The notes: a model not told the origin generated them from the sequence alone. A stretch of DNA of 64,000 bases from Butyricimonas faecalis (GCF_003991565.1 NZ_CP032819.1:434001-498000), one strand, 5' to 3'; positions 54,134 to 62,608 are shown, counted from the stretch's first letter. Program-made: numbers and translations.

Positions 54134-54144
54134 TGCCTGCCTAC

Positions 54145-54180
54145 GTTTAGTTTAGCCTATAATAGGCTAACAAACTAAAC
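54145..54180. repeat. Hairpin-forming inverted repeat
   Basis: GTTTAGTTTAGCCTAT and ATAGGCTAACAAACTAAAC pair with a 3-base bulge and almost no loop. It lies between the lipoprotein remnant promoter and the 86-aa gene; possibly a bidirectional terminator relic. Confidence 0.5.
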
Positions 54181-54289
54181 TGGATTCTCGTGCTGTTTCG
54201 CACCATTTTTCTATTCTGACCGTATCCGAATTGACGGAAATCATTTATTTGGATTTTATTTTCATTCAAAATAAATGGTTACATAAAGA

Positions 54290-54320
54290 TTGTGTTGATT
54301 AGGAATATGGTGTAGTTTTG
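54290..54320 (+). promoter_or_regulatory. Promoter of the 86-aa gene
   Basis: TTG (54290-54292), 20 bp, TAGTTTTG (54313-54320), 31 bp before the ATG at 54352. Good match to the Bacteroidota consensus. Confidence 0.65.
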
Positions 54321-54351
54321 CACTTGAAATAAAGAATATAGAATAATTTAT

Positions 54352-54612
54352 ATGACTTACCAAGACGCATTAGATTATCTCCGAATTGCAGAGAATGCCT
54401 ATAATGTGCAGGCTTATTCTGAATCGGCTGAAATAGTTGAGAAACTTGCCTATTTCGCTATCGATAGAGAAAATGGACTTTCGCCACAACAACGTGTCGA
54501 AATTACTGAAGCTGTGAAACAAGCAATAGGTCGTTTTACTTTTTGTCCCGATGAATATATTTGGGAAAAGACATGTGGTCTTATAGATTTATTCAGATGG
54601 CAAATAAAGTGA
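54352..54612 (+). CDS. Small helical hypothetical protein
   Basis: 86 aa, predicted mostly alpha-helical (DALDYLRIAENAYNVQAYSE, then SAEIVEKLAYFAIDRE), no signal or membrane segment, so cytoplasmic. A consensus promoter 31 bp upstream supports it as a real gene. It stands convergent to the sigma gene on the opposite strand. I do not recognise a family. Confidence 0.6.
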   Translation: MTYQDALDYLRIAENAYNVQAYSESAEIVEKLAYFAIDRENGLSPQQRVEITEAVKQAIGRFTFCPDEYIWEKTCGLIDLFRWQIK

Positions 54613-54647
54613 AGATTGAATAAAGAAATAGGTATGTGGAGAGTGAA

Positions 54648-55197
54648 TTATAGATATAACAAGAAAGAAAGCACGTGTTTCAGTCTTTCACGCATGTAAT
54701 GGTTGGCATTGTTTTTGTGCTTTTTCACGGTGTTCACGGAGATGTCCAGTAATTGGGAAATCTCTTCGTGTGATTTTCCGTGGAGACTGAGTTGGTAGAC
54801 TTCACGACAGGCAGGAGAGAGTTCGTTAAAGACTGTTTGGATCATTTGAAAGACTTCAGATTCAACGATGTTTTCCAGAAAGAATTCTTGATCGTCTTTT
54901 TCGAAAACAATTTTTTCGGCATATCGATTGGCTATGTTTCTACGGCGAATCGTGTCAACAGAGAAACTACGTACGATTTTGTATAGATAGGCTTTTATCG
55001 TGTTTTCTGTTTTAAATTCATGCCTTTTCTCCCACAAATTGAGAAATGCATCCTGCACCACGTCTTCAATGGTGGCATCATCATCTACGTATTTTGCTGA
55101 AAAATAGCGCAAAGCCGCCTACGTATTTGTTATATAAATAGCGCAAAGCTTTATCGCTGTCTTGTCCCCAGAAATCTGTTGTTAATTGACTTTCCAT
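54648..55197 (-). pseudogene. ECF sigma factor gene with a +1 frameshift
   Basis: From the ATG at 55197 the frame reads MESQLTTDFWGQDSD and KALRYLYNKYVG, then breaks; in the +1 frame it continues ALRYFSAKYVDDDATIED through region 2 (VVQDAFLNLWEKR) and region 4 (LSPACREVYQLSLHGKSHEE, then ISQLLDISVNTVKKHKNN) to the stop at 54648. One extra base in GGCGGC (plus 55114-55119) explains it; removing one base gives a normal 182-aa ECF sigma. It could be a pseudogene, a phase-variable or programmed site, or a sequencing error. Its upstream region is the candidate invertible promoter. Confidence 0.8.
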
Positions 55198-55214
55198 GCA
55201 AATGCAGTATCTTT

Positions 55215-55375
55215 AAACCAACGTTTAATAATTATAAAAATGCGATTCCATTATGATAAGACGAAATGTTAATTAGAGCGCCTTTCACCTGAGAATAAAA
55301 TAAATAATAAAACAGCATTTCGGGTGGAAATAATCATTAATAACCTATATTTGTGCTATTATTAAACGTTGGTTT
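55215..55375. repeat. Candidate invertible promoter segment (18-bp perfect inverted repeats)
   Basis: AAACCAACGTTTAATAAT (55215-55232) and its exact reverse complement ATTATTAAACGTTGGTTT (55358-55375) flank 125 bp. AAACGTTGGT differs by one base from the ARACGTWCGT core I recall for Bacteroides Mpi-type invertible promoters. Inside, TATATTTG (55346-55353) is a -7 element pointing right. Inversion would point it at the ECF sigma gene, about 36 bp from its ATG. No recombinase gene is in the window. Confidence 0.6.
55346..55353 (+). promoter_or_regulatory. -7 element inside the invertible segment
   Basis: TATATTTG abuts the right inverted repeat. No good -33 TTTG is present, so the promoter may need an activator or another sigma factor. 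In the present orientation it reads toward the SPOR gene. Confidence 0.45.
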
Positions 55376-55492
55376 TTTGATTCTTTCCAAAGGGGTTATT
55401 TTTTCATTTCTTTGTATGTTTAGCAATCCCTTGTTATACACTTATGTGAGAAAAAATCTTTTTATTCCAATCCGATTCTCATGTATTATCAC

Positions 55493-55500
55493 TAAATTTG
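55493..55500 (+). promoter_or_regulatory. -7 element of the SPOR-domain gene
   Basis: TAAATTTG lies 42 bp before the ATG at 55543, giving this gene a promoter independent of the invertible segment. Confidence 0.5.
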
Positions 55501-55542
55501 TCTGTTTAATATTAAGATTGATAACATTAAAAATTGGGAAAA

Positions 55543-55998
55543 ATGAGAATTATTGTATCTGTAATTTTGTTGGCATTTATCACGATCAGTTGCGGTACGA
55601 ACAAACGTGTTTACGCACCACCTTTTGAGGAAGAGGAGACAGAATCAGTGGTAGTGAAAGAGAATGTGCGAACCACGGCACAGAATCCCACAAAGAAAAC
55701 TGAAAATACAAAGCCTGTTGTCTCTCGAGAAGAAAACGTGACCATGACTCATGGAGACGTGTTGAAACGATATAACGTGATTGTCGGTAGTTTTTCTAAC
55801 GTGGATAACGCGGTGAGGTTACAGGCTAAGTTGAACGGGATGGGGTATCATAGTATTATCATGAAAAATAGTGCAGGGATGAGCCGGGTAAGTATTGCCG
55901 GGTTTGATGAAGAGGGTGCCGCTCGTGAAGAATTACTAAAAGTTCGTGAACAATATCCGGAGTTTGCAGATGCATGGCTGCTGATTTCCAAACAATAG
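55543..55998 (+). CDS. SPOR-domain lipoprotein
   Basis: 151 aa from the ATG at 55543 (a TTG at 55534 is less likely). Lipoprotein signal with lipobox TISC, a charged, Glu/Thr-rich linker (about 25-72), and a C-terminal SPOR domain (about 75-150; YNVIVGSFSNVDNAVRLQAK, then GFDEEGAAREELLKVRE). SPOR domains bind glycan strands stripped of stem peptides at division sites, so the protein probably acts in peptidoglycan remodelling at the septum or envelope. Confidence 0.9.
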   Translation: MRIIVSVILLAFITISCGTNKRVYAPPFEEEETESVVVKENVRTTAQNPTKKTENTKPVVSREENVTMTHGDVLKRYNVIVGSFSNVDNAVRLQAKLNGMGYHSIIMKNSAGMSRVSIAGFDEEGAAREELLKVREQYPEFADAWLLISKQ

Positions 55999-56017
55999 TA
56001 AATGTCAAGAATAAAAT

Positions 56018-56057
56018 CTTACCCAAGTTTACGAGTTTTAGCGTATTCTTGGGTAAG
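56018..56057. terminator. Bidirectional terminator between convergent genes
   Basis: CTTACCCAAG (56018-56027) pairs perfectly with CTTGGGTAAG (56048-56057), with a 20-base loop that can pair further. It lies between the SPOR gene and the end of the leftward operon. Confidence 0.65.
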
Positions 56058-56087
56058 TTTGTATTAAAATCGGACCTTCTTTTATTC

Positions 56088-56537
56088 CTATTTTATTTCA
56101 ATTCCATGCTCGTCAAGCACCTTGACTTCATGAGGTAAAATACGTGATTCTCCTGTTGTATAGTCCTTTTGTATTTGGTAGGTAGTTGTTTTTTCGGGAT
56201 GAACAACAAGCGTGTACATTCCGTTTTTCATCTCTTCTTTTGTTGGCGAGTACACGTCCTTGAAAATAATGTTCGAAATGTATAGGGTATCCCATGTCAC
56301 GTGGAATGTAAAGGAATCCCCTTTTGGGATGGGTTCTCTAGTTGAGTATTTTATCTCCATAATTTTTTTTTCGCTTACTATTTGAGTCGTAATGTTAACG
56401 GAATCTCCTTTTTGAATGGATGGTTTATCTTTATTTAAAGACATATTCGTGATTCCTATTTTTTTCAATTGATAGTATCCTCCTACGATGATACTGCAAA
56501 GTAAGACGATTAGTAGCGGTATAATGTATTTTTTCAT
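56088..56537 (-). CDS. Small membrane-anchored Ig-like protein, paralogue of neighbour
   Basis: 149 aa. An N-terminal membrane helix (YIIPLLIVLLCSIIVGGYY) that looks like an uncleaved anchor, then a beta-rich domain with PIPKGDSFTFHVTWDTLYIS and HPEKTTTYQI, the latter a common end motif of bacterial Ig-like domains. It is collinear with the next upstream protein (about half of residues agree in the core), so the two arose by tandem duplication. Overlaps it by 4 bp (ATGA). Function unknown; possibly a partner of the receptor in the same operon. Confidence 0.65.
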   Translation of the reverse strand: MKKYIIPLLIVLLCSIIVGGYYQLKKIGITNMSLNKDKPSIQKGDSVNITTQIVSEKKIMEIKYSTREPIPKGDSFTFHVTWDTLYISNIIFKDVYSPTKEEMKNGMYTLVVHPEKTTTYQIQKDYTTGESRILPHEVKVLDEHGIEIK

Positions 56538-57004
56538 GGCATTTTCTTTTTGTTTTTCTTCTTGTTTTTGCTTGAATTATTGCTGTGTTTATTGGGGGTA
56601 GGTATTTCTTTGTTTGTTGTTACTTCTTTTTGTTCTGTTTTATCCTCTTTTATTTCAACTCCATTTTCGTCAAGTACTTTAATTGTATGAGGTAAAGTAT
56701 TTGGTTTCCATTCTGTGTATATTCTTGTTATCTGATATGTTGTAGTTTTCTGCGGTTTAACAACTAAGGTGAATTTTCTCTTATTCACTTCTTCCTTTGT
56801 TGGTGTATATACGTTCTCGAAAATGATAGTCGAAATATATTGAGGATCCCATTCTACAACGATTGTAACGGAATCCCCTTTTTGGATGGGTTTGGTAGTT
56901 GAGAACTTTATATTCATCAGTTGCCCTTGTTGTAGTTGTGCGCAGACGCTTGTGATCGTACAACTAAATAAGATTGTGAATAATAGTTTCATTTGTTTTT
57001 TCAT
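56534..57004 (-). CDS. Small exported Ig-like protein with Lys/Asn-rich tail
   Basis: 156 aa. Signal peptide (LLFTILFSCTITSVCAQ), then the same domain as its downstream paralogue: PIQKGDSVTIVVEWDPQYIS, TPTKEE, KPQKTTTYQI, VLDENGVEIK. The C-terminal 30 residues are low-complexity and basic (NSSKNKKKNKKKMP), unlike the paralogue. Likely periplasmic or surface associated. Encoded 25 bp after the outer-membrane receptor gene. Confidence 0.65.
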   Translation of the reverse strand: MKKQMKLLFTILFSCTITSVCAQLQQGQLMNIKFSTTKPIQKGDSVTIVVEWDPQYISTIIFENVYTPTKEEVNKRKFTLVVKPQKTTTYQITRIYTEWKPNTLPHTIKVLDENGVEIKEDKTEQKEVTTNKEIPTPNKHSNNSSKNKKKNKKKMP

Positions 57005-57029
57005 AATGCTTGATATTTAAGTGTTAAGT

Positions 57030-59774
57030 TCATTTTTGAGAATTGAATTTGTACTCGAATGAAATCGTGTAATATCTTTCGAAAAGCCTGTCCCAACTGT
57101 TGGAAATGAATTGATTTGAAACAGAGGTCTTGAAATTTGTATTCTTGTCGAGAATATTGAATGCATTAAGACTGATCAAGCCTTTGCGTTTCTTGAAAAT
57201 ACGGTAACCTAGCATGGCATTTAAAAGATGACTGTTGATTTTCGTGTTGGATACAGATGGGTTGTAATAGTCCATGATGTACCCAGATTCGAAATTCGCG
57301 TACTGCAAGAAATTCAAGAGAAGATGTACGGTTGCCTTATTTTGGATTCCCCGTTCTTTATATTTTTCACTATTTTGGTTCCAAAGATAGGATGTGCTGT
57401 TCGAGAGGTTCAATCGAATATGTCTGGAAAAGTTTGTTGCCAATTTTATATTAAATGTTCCTTTATGCTCTTGCTGTCTGACGAGTCTTCCTGCCACTTC
57501 GGATTGGGGATCTCTGAAGGTATAACTTACAATGGTTTCCAGTCGTCCCAAGTAGTTTATTTGTTTTTGTATGGAGGAGGATATCTTTAAGTCCCAATAA
57601 TCGTTGCCATTGATCGGGGAGATGAGGGTTGAACCAGCTGGAAACTCATAGCTGTCATATTCGGGAAGTATCGTGTTATTCTTGAAGTATTGACGTTTGT
57701 ACACGACATTGTCCGTGTAATATTTTAATCTGACTTCCGTGTTAAGTGATATTTGCTTTTTCACCGAGGATAAACGGTGTTTCATACTGAAATTGTACTC
57801 TTTAACCGGATCTAAATCAGGATTCCCTGTTTGCGGAAACATAGGGTTCGAGATATTAAGTATGTTGCTAAAAAGCTTTACGTGTGGGATTTGTTGCGAA
57901 ATACTGAATGTTAATGAAATGTTTCCACGCTTTTCACCTTCCCAAGATATATTAATGAAGGGAGACCACGTGTTGAATGTTTTGCGAATAACGTATTTTT
58001 CCGGGATTCTTTCGTCGCGATTTATCGCGATATGATTGAATGTTACTCTCGATGTGATGCTTCTACCCGGAATTTTATGAATAAATTCCAAGCCGGAGGA
58101 AAGTGTTTGGGTATTCATTTCGTAATTTTCCGAGTAAATATCGTCTATAAGGCCTGTTTGTTTATCTACGGCTGTATTATTTATTTTGGCTTTTTTGTGT
58201 AGTGTTTCAATTTGTAACGAGATAGAATGTCCCGAGACGATGGATGTGTCAAACAGGTGCGTGACGTGTAGCGAGGACGAGAGGTCTGTGTGCGGAGAAT
58301 TGTTTTTTACTCCTAAAGTAGTATGAGTTTCAAGTTCCGAGTTCATGATTTCCAAATCATGCGATTCTGTCCTTTTCGGTTTTTCATGATTTATTCCCAA
58401 GTTGATATGCATAAAGTTCTTTTTATTCAACTTGTAAGCAAAGTTTAAGTATGAACTTGAGTATGCATGATTTATTTCCGAATTTATTCTATTGTGCGTT
58501 GTCGTAAGGAGAGTCCCGTTTCGAAATGTTTCAGATTGGTTTACTCGTGACTGGTCGCTATCTTTAGACATAAACAATCCTGAAAAATGAGCCTTGATGT
58601 TAGGGGTTGAAGTATAATTACCATCTACAGCAACGTTGTATATTGTATTGGCTGATGTCTGTTTATTCTCGTTATTGGCAAGTTGCGACTCGAAATCTTC
58701 TGTGGGGAAATACGTGTTCTCCTTTCGGATAATGTATTGATTTTTGTCCTTTGAATAACTACCAGTTATTGAATAACGATCTCGCAGATAATTATTAAAA
58801 TCACCAAATTCCCGAACTAATTTTCCTCTAATATACTCTTGCTTTCGTGGCATTTCATTCTTTAACACTTGGTTGTACCTGTCTTGTTGACCCATGAAAT
58901 TTGATTTCATGGTATTTAATTGTGCTTGAAATCCTTCTTGAAATGTCCCTAATTTTCCGTTAAGATTGTATATCTTTGGGTCATTACCATTTTCGTGCTT
59001 GATATGATTTTGTCCACCTTCAAGCAATGCTTCGACCGTGAAATATCGGTTAAAGTCTTTTTTCGTCCGGATATTCATCACCGTGCTTTTTTGTTTTTTA
59101 AAAGAGGTTGCACTTTCAATCTCTTCATCATAAATATCGATTGTCATCGCTTGATCAGCATCAATGGTATAGAGAGCCGTGATTTTGTCATCCCCAAAGA
59201 TCAGTTTGTCATTTAAAAGGGTGTACTCTATGGGCTTCCCGTCCATTGAGACGCTACCATCCTGATTCACCTTAATACCTGGGATTTGGCGTAAGATCTC
59301 TATGATTGCATCTCCTTTTAGTGTTTTTACGGACCGGGCATAAATACGCGTGGTATCACCGAATTGCTTGTACATTTTTGCTCTGGCAGATACGGTAACC
59401 TCGTCAAGTTTTTGTATGTCAGGAGCCAACCAAACCTTCCCCATGTTCATAGTTTGATGATCTTTCGGGAGTACGAATTTACGAACTTTGTATCCTACAC
59501 ATGAAATCTCCACGCGCGTAGAAAAGTATTTAGGTGTTTCGAATTGGAATTTACCATTTTTATCGGCTACCGTGAATTGAGTGAGTTTTCTGAATTTTTC
59601 TTCGGTGATTTGATAAATAACGGCTCCTGGCAAAGGTTCTTTCGTTATGGAGTCGACGATTACTCCAAAAAAGTGAATCTTGTTATCTGTTGTCGGCGTG
59701 TAGATTTGGCCTTGTGTAAGGGCACACCCCATGACTGAAAAACACATAATCATGATTAATTTGGAAATTTTCAT
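57030..59774 (-). CDS. TonB-dependent-receptor-like outer membrane beta-barrel protein
   Basis: 914 aa. Signal peptide (MKISKLIMIMCFSVMGCALT), a carboxypeptidase-regulatory-like domain (about 34-115), the linker KLDEVTVSARAKMYKQFGD, a plug-like domain (about 130-230, GDAIIEILRQIPGIKVNQDG) and a large beta-barrel ending in FEYKFNSQK. This matches the outer_membrane_beta-barrel_3 / OmpF-like receptor group of Bacteroidota, distinct from SusC. First gene of a three-gene operon with the two small Ig-like proteins. Confidence 0.85.
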   Translation of the reverse strand: MKISKLIMIMCFSVMGCALTQGQIYTPTTDNKIHFFGVIVDSITKEPLPGAVIYQITEEKFRKLTQFTVADKNGKFQFETPKYFSTRVEISCVGYKVRKFVLPKDHQTMNMGKVWLAPDIQKLDEVTVSARAKMYKQFGDTTRIYARSVKTLKGDAIIEILRQIPGIKVNQDGSVSMDGKPIEYTLLNDKLIFGDDKITALYTIDADQAMTIDIYDEEIESATSFKKQKSTVMNIRTKKDFNRYFTVEALLEGGQNHIKHENGNDPKIYNLNGKLGTFQEGFQAQLNTMKSNFMGQQDRYNQVLKNEMPRKQEYIRGKLVREFGDFNNYLRDRYSITGSYSKDKNQYIIRKENTYFPTEDFESQLANNENKQTSANTIYNVAVDGNYTSTPNIKAHFSGLFMSKDSDQSRVNQSETFRNGTLLTTTHNRINSEINHAYSSSYLNFAYKLNKKNFMHINLGINHEKPKRTESHDLEIMNSELETHTTLGVKNNSPHTDLSSSLHVTHLFDTSIVSGHSISLQIETLHKKAKINNTAVDKQTGLIDDIYSENYEMNTQTLSSGLEFIHKIPGRSITSRVTFNHIAINRDERIPEKYVIRKTFNTWSPFINISWEGEKRGNISLTFSISQQIPHVKLFSNILNISNPMFPQTGNPDLDPVKEYNFSMKHRLSSVKKQISLNTEVRLKYYTDNVVYKRQYFKNNTILPEYDSYEFPAGSTLISPINGNDYWDLKISSSIQKQINYLGRLETIVSYTFRDPQSEVAGRLVRQQEHKGTFNIKLATNFSRHIRLNLSNSTSYLWNQNSEKYKERGIQNKATVHLLLNFLQYANFESGYIMDYYNPSVSNTKINSHLLNAMLGYRIFKKRKGLISLNAFNILDKNTNFKTSVSNQFISNSWDRLFERYYTISFEYKFNSQK

Positions 59775-60044
59775 CGTTTAGTTGGTATAGGTTCTACTTG
59801 TATAACACGAAAATGTTAATATCGTACTATCCTAAACTTGAAAAAATGATATTTTATTTTTAACTAGTTTTGATGGGAAATTTGTTTGGTATTGAGAATT
59901 ATGTGTTTACATGTAAAACTTAGGTTAAAGGGGGAGAAAGTAAGTTAGAGGGAACATGATAACTTACTCTTCGAGGTGGATGTCCGAAAGGTGTATTGAA
60001 AAGAGTATGAGGCCGGAGAATTTAGACCTCACACTCTTATTTTG
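59775..60044. other. 270-bp intergenic stretch, terminator of ftsE
   Basis: No gene is seen. Near the right end AAGAGTATGAGG (60001-60012) pairs with CCTCACACTCTT (60027-60038) with one mismatch; on the minus strand it follows the ftsE stop and is trailed by TTTTC, so it is probably its terminator. The rest is A+T-rich and probably holds the receptor-operon promoter. Confidence 0.55.
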
Positions 60045-60920
60045 TTAGAGCAATTCAAACCCGATAACATCGGAGTCATCATTGTCTTTTTCTTTTTTTT
60101 CTTCGATAATCTTTAGGTGGGGTTCAACTTGAATTTCCGAAAGATCGATGTTTTCCTGGTTTTCAATAGTTTCGGAATTGTCGATGTTAATCAATTCGCT
60201 TTCTAGGCCCTCATTCATGACCTTATTTCTTGCAGCTAATTTTTCTGCAAACGAGAAGTCTTCTTGAAGGGCTCCGTTCTCGCAACGAAAAACTCGCCCG
60301 GGGAAATGTTCTATCAAATCGTATTGGTGAGTGGCAATAACGACCGTTTTACCACTGTCACATATATCTTTCAGTAATTCGATCAGTCGATAGGAAGTTT
60401 CCGGATCGATGTTCCCGGTAGGCTCGTCAGCCAGGATGATAGGAGGGGCGTTTAGTAATGCTCGGGCAAGCACGATGCGTTGTTGTTCACCTCCGGACAA
60501 TTGGTGTGGGAATTTATCCCGTTTGTCGGGAAGTTCTACTTTGTCCAACACTTCGTTTATCCTTTCTTTGATCGCTTTTTTGTCTCTCCATCCCGTGGCT
60601 TTCAGAACGAATTCCAAGTTTGCGTAAACATTCCGGTCTGTCAGTAATTTAAAATCCTGGAACACGATCCCGCATTTGCGTCGCAAGTAAGCAATTTGTG
60701 ATTTCTTGATCTTGCTCAATTGGTAACCGGCAACTTCTCCTTTACCGTAAGCAAGAGGAAGTTCTGCATATAATGTTTTGAGCAAAGACGTTTTTCCACT
60801 CCCGACTTTACCGATCAGGTAAACGAATTCGCCTTCCTTGATCTCCAGAGATACATCTTTGAGAATCGTGTTTTTTTGCTGCCGAATAACGGCGTTTTCC
60901 AGTTTTATAATTGCTTCCAC
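60045..60920 (-). CDS. ftsE: FtsE-like cell-division ABC transporter ATPase
   Basis: 291 aa from a GTG at 60920 (MEAIIKLENAV); the frame upstream to 60992 translates degenerate A+T-rich repeat sequence and is rejected. Walker A GKVGSGKT (37-44), Q-loop FQDFKLL, signature LSGGEQQR, Walker B IILADEP and H-loop ATHQYD are all present. FtsE pairs with the membrane protein FtsX at the divisome to control septal peptidoglycan hydrolysis. About 65 acidic residues follow the normal FtsE end (ENIDLSEIQVEPHLKIIEEK), an unusual extension. No ftsX is adjacent. Confidence 0.85.
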   Translation of the reverse strand: MEAIIKLENAVIRQQKNTILKDVSLEIKEGEFVYLIGKVGSGKTSLLKTLYAELPLAYGKGEVAGYQLSKIKKSQIAYLRRKCGIVFQDFKLLTDRNVYANLEFVLKATGWRDKKAIKERINEVLDKVELPDKRDKFPHQLSGGEQQRIVLARALLNAPPIILADEPTGNIDPETSYRLIELLKDICDSGKTVVIATHQYDLIEHFPGRVFRCENGALQEDFSFAEKLAARNKVMNEGLESELINIDNSETIENQENIDLSEIQVEPHLKIIEEKKEKDNDDSDVIGFELL

Positions 60921-61002
60921 CTTATTAATTTTAGATTTAATGATTGTAGATTGCAGATTCCAACTGCACAAGGCCAACGTTTTTGTAATCACTGAATCTT
61001 TT

Positions 61003-61653
61003 CTATAGCTCCTTTAGTCCTTTGATGTTTGCTTCCGGATCGGTGGCGTTGAACACGAAACTACCTGCTACAAGGGCATCGGCACCGGCATTTACCAAGC
61101 GTTTTCCGGTTTCAAAATTGACCCCGCCATCAATCTCTATGAGGGTATGGGAATTTGATTCTATGATGAGTTTTTTCAGTTTATCGACTTTGTTGATGGT
61201 CTGTTCAATGAATGACTGCCCTCCGAATCCCGGGTTCACACTCATTAATAGAACGACATCAATGTCCTTAATAATATCTTCTAACAGGGAGACTGGGGTA
61301 TGCGGATTCAGTGAAACCCCGGCTTTCATACCTTGTGCTTTTATTTGCTGAATCGTACGGTGTAAGTGAGTACATGCCTCGTAATGTACGGTTAAGATAT
61401 CTGCTCCGGCTTTGTGAAAAGCCTCCACGTAACGTTCCGGCTGCACGATCATCAAATGCACATCCAGTGGTTTGGTGGCCATTTTCTTTATTTGGGAAAC
61501 AACCGGGAGCCCGTAAGATATATTAGGGACAAATACTCCATCCATGATATCCAAGTGAAACCAATCGGCTTGGCTCCGGTTTACCATTTCAATATCTTTT
61601 GATAGATGCAGAAAATCTGCAGATAATAGCGAGGGAGAAACAATAACGCTCAT
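61003..61653 (-). CDS. rpe: Ribulose-phosphate 3-epimerase
   Basis: 216 aa, full length. Interconverts ribulose 5-phosphate and xylulose 5-phosphate in the pentose phosphate pathway. Family signatures: SPSLLSADF at the start, metal ligands in HLDIMDG (His33, Asp35) and DVHLM (His66), the MSVNPGFGGQ phosphate loop, and EIDGGVN near 173. Lies between ftsE and the gamma-carbonic anhydrase gene in the same direction. Confidence 0.96.
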   Translation of the reverse strand: MSVIVSPSLLSADFLHLSKDIEMVNRSQADWFHLDIMDGVFVPNISYGLPVVSQIKKMATKPLDVHLMIVQPERYVEAFHKAGADILTVHYEACTHLHRTIQQIKAQGMKAGVSLNPHTPVSLLEDIIKDIDVVLLMSVNPGFGGQSFIEQTINKVDKLKKLIIESNSHTLIEIDGGVNFETGKRLVNAGADALVAGSFVFNATDPEANIKGLKEL

Positions 61654-61682
61654 TTCTAAGAGTTTAAAATTTGGAATTTAAA

Positions 61683-62195
61683 TTATTTGTACCAGCTAGC
61701 GTACATGGAGTAAGAATTTACAATTCTTTCCACTTCATCGCGTAAGAGCTCCGGCCCCATTTGTTTTAATTTTTTTGCAGGAGTCCCCGCATATACCCAG
61801 CCGGATTCAACAACGGTGCCTTTCGTCACCACGCTACCGGCTGCCACGATGGAGTTACTTTCGATGACAGCATTGTCAAGGACAATAGCACCCATGCCAA
61901 TCAGTACATTATCATGAATCGTACATCCATGAACCACGGCATTGTGGGCGATAGAAACGTTATTTCCGATATTGGTAGGGGATTTTTGATAGGTTGCGTG
62001 TATCGTTGCGTTATCCTGAATATTTACTTTGTTACCGATTTTAATATAGTGTACATCGCCTCTCAGAACAGCCCCGTACCATATACTACAATCGTCACCC
62101 ATCTCCACGTCGCCAATAACAGCGGCATTTTCAGCTAAAAAACAATTCTTGCCGAATTTCGGTGTGTGTCCATTTAATTCTCTGATTATTGCCAT
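61683..62195 (-). CDS. Gamma-carbonic-anhydrase-family protein (YrdA/PaaY-like)
   Basis: 170 aa, left-handed parallel beta-helix of hexapeptide repeats (GDVEMGDDCSIWYGAVLRGD, NVNIQDNATIH and similar). Three candidate metal-binding His are spaced as in gamma-carbonic anhydrases (His66, His84, His89). Many family members in bacteria hydrate CO2, others are acyl or transferase-like; the specific activity is not certain. The gene starts with no clear promoter, in an A+T-rich region. Confidence 0.9.
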   Translation of the reverse strand: MAIIRELNGHTPKFGKNCFLAENAAVIGDVEMGDDCSIWYGAVLRGDVHYIKIGNKVNIQDNATIHATYQKSPTNIGNNVSIAHNAVVHGCTIHDNVLIGMGAIVLDNAVIESNSIVAAGSVVTKGTVVESGWVYAGTPAKKLKQMGPELLRDEVERIVNSYSMYASWYK

Positions 62196-62447
62196 AATAT
62201 AATTGAAAATTGAGAGTTGAAAATTGAATTTTGTGTTCCATTTTCAACTTTCCGGTTTGTAAACTAATTTAACGTGTCGAAATTACGAAATATATAGCAG
62301 AAAACAAGAGGGGATGGTCTTTTTAAAGATTTCCGCTTGGAGACCGGAAAAAATTCTCTGATTTTTTTTGCTTTTAGAAAAAAGGTGTTACTTTTGCATC
62401 GCAGTTGGGAATAACCCACGCTTGAGTTCTTAAATGGAATGATAAAT
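62196..62447. other. A+T-rich intergenic region with degenerate repeats
   Basis: Contains GTTGAAAA/TTTTCAAC pairing and ATTGAAAATTGA-like repeats just before the gamma-carbonic anhydrase start, a type of low-complexity spacer also seen before ftsE and rpe. The right end holds the tRNA-Gly promoter. Confidence 0.5.
62367..62396 (+). promoter_or_regulatory. Promoter of the tRNA-Gly pair
   Basis: TTTG (62367-62370), 18 bp, TACTTTTG (62389-62396), about 52 bp before the first tRNA. Close to the Bacteroidota consensus. Confidence 0.6.
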
Positions 62448-62520
62448 GCGAAAATAGCTCAGTTGGTAGAGCATAACCTTGCCAAGGTTAGGGTCGCGGG
62501 TTCGAGTCCCGTTTTTCGCT
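62448..62520 (+). tRNA. tRNA-Gly (GCC)
   Basis: Complete cloverleaf, 73 nt. Anticodon loop TTGCCAA gives GCC, reading glycine codons GGC/GGT. T-loop GTTCGAGTC is normal. No CCA is encoded. Confidence 0.95.
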
Positions 62521-62531
62521 CGCTTTTGAAT

Positions 62532-62604
62532 GCGAAAGTAGCTCAGTTGGTAGAGCACGACCTTCCCAAGGTCGGGGTCGCGGGTTCGAGCCCCGTTTTT
62601 CGCT
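62532..62604 (+). tRNA. tRNA-Gly (CCC)
   Basis: Complete cloverleaf, 73 nt, nearly identical to its neighbour except in the anticodon stem-loop. Anticodon loop TTCCCAA gives CCC, reading GGG. It lies 11 bp after the first and is co-transcribed. Confidence 0.95.
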
Positions 62605-62608
62605 CTTC

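Noticed and set aside
55353-55628. A 91-codon frame overlapping the right inverted repeat and the SPOR gene start.
   Set aside because: It overlaps the promoter region and the real SPOR lipoprotein gene in another frame, and shows no coding pattern.
60921-60992. Extended N-terminus for FtsE starting at a GTG at 60992.
   Set aside because: The extra residues translate degenerate repeat-like A+T-rich spacer and FtsE proteins begin at the MEAII-like position.
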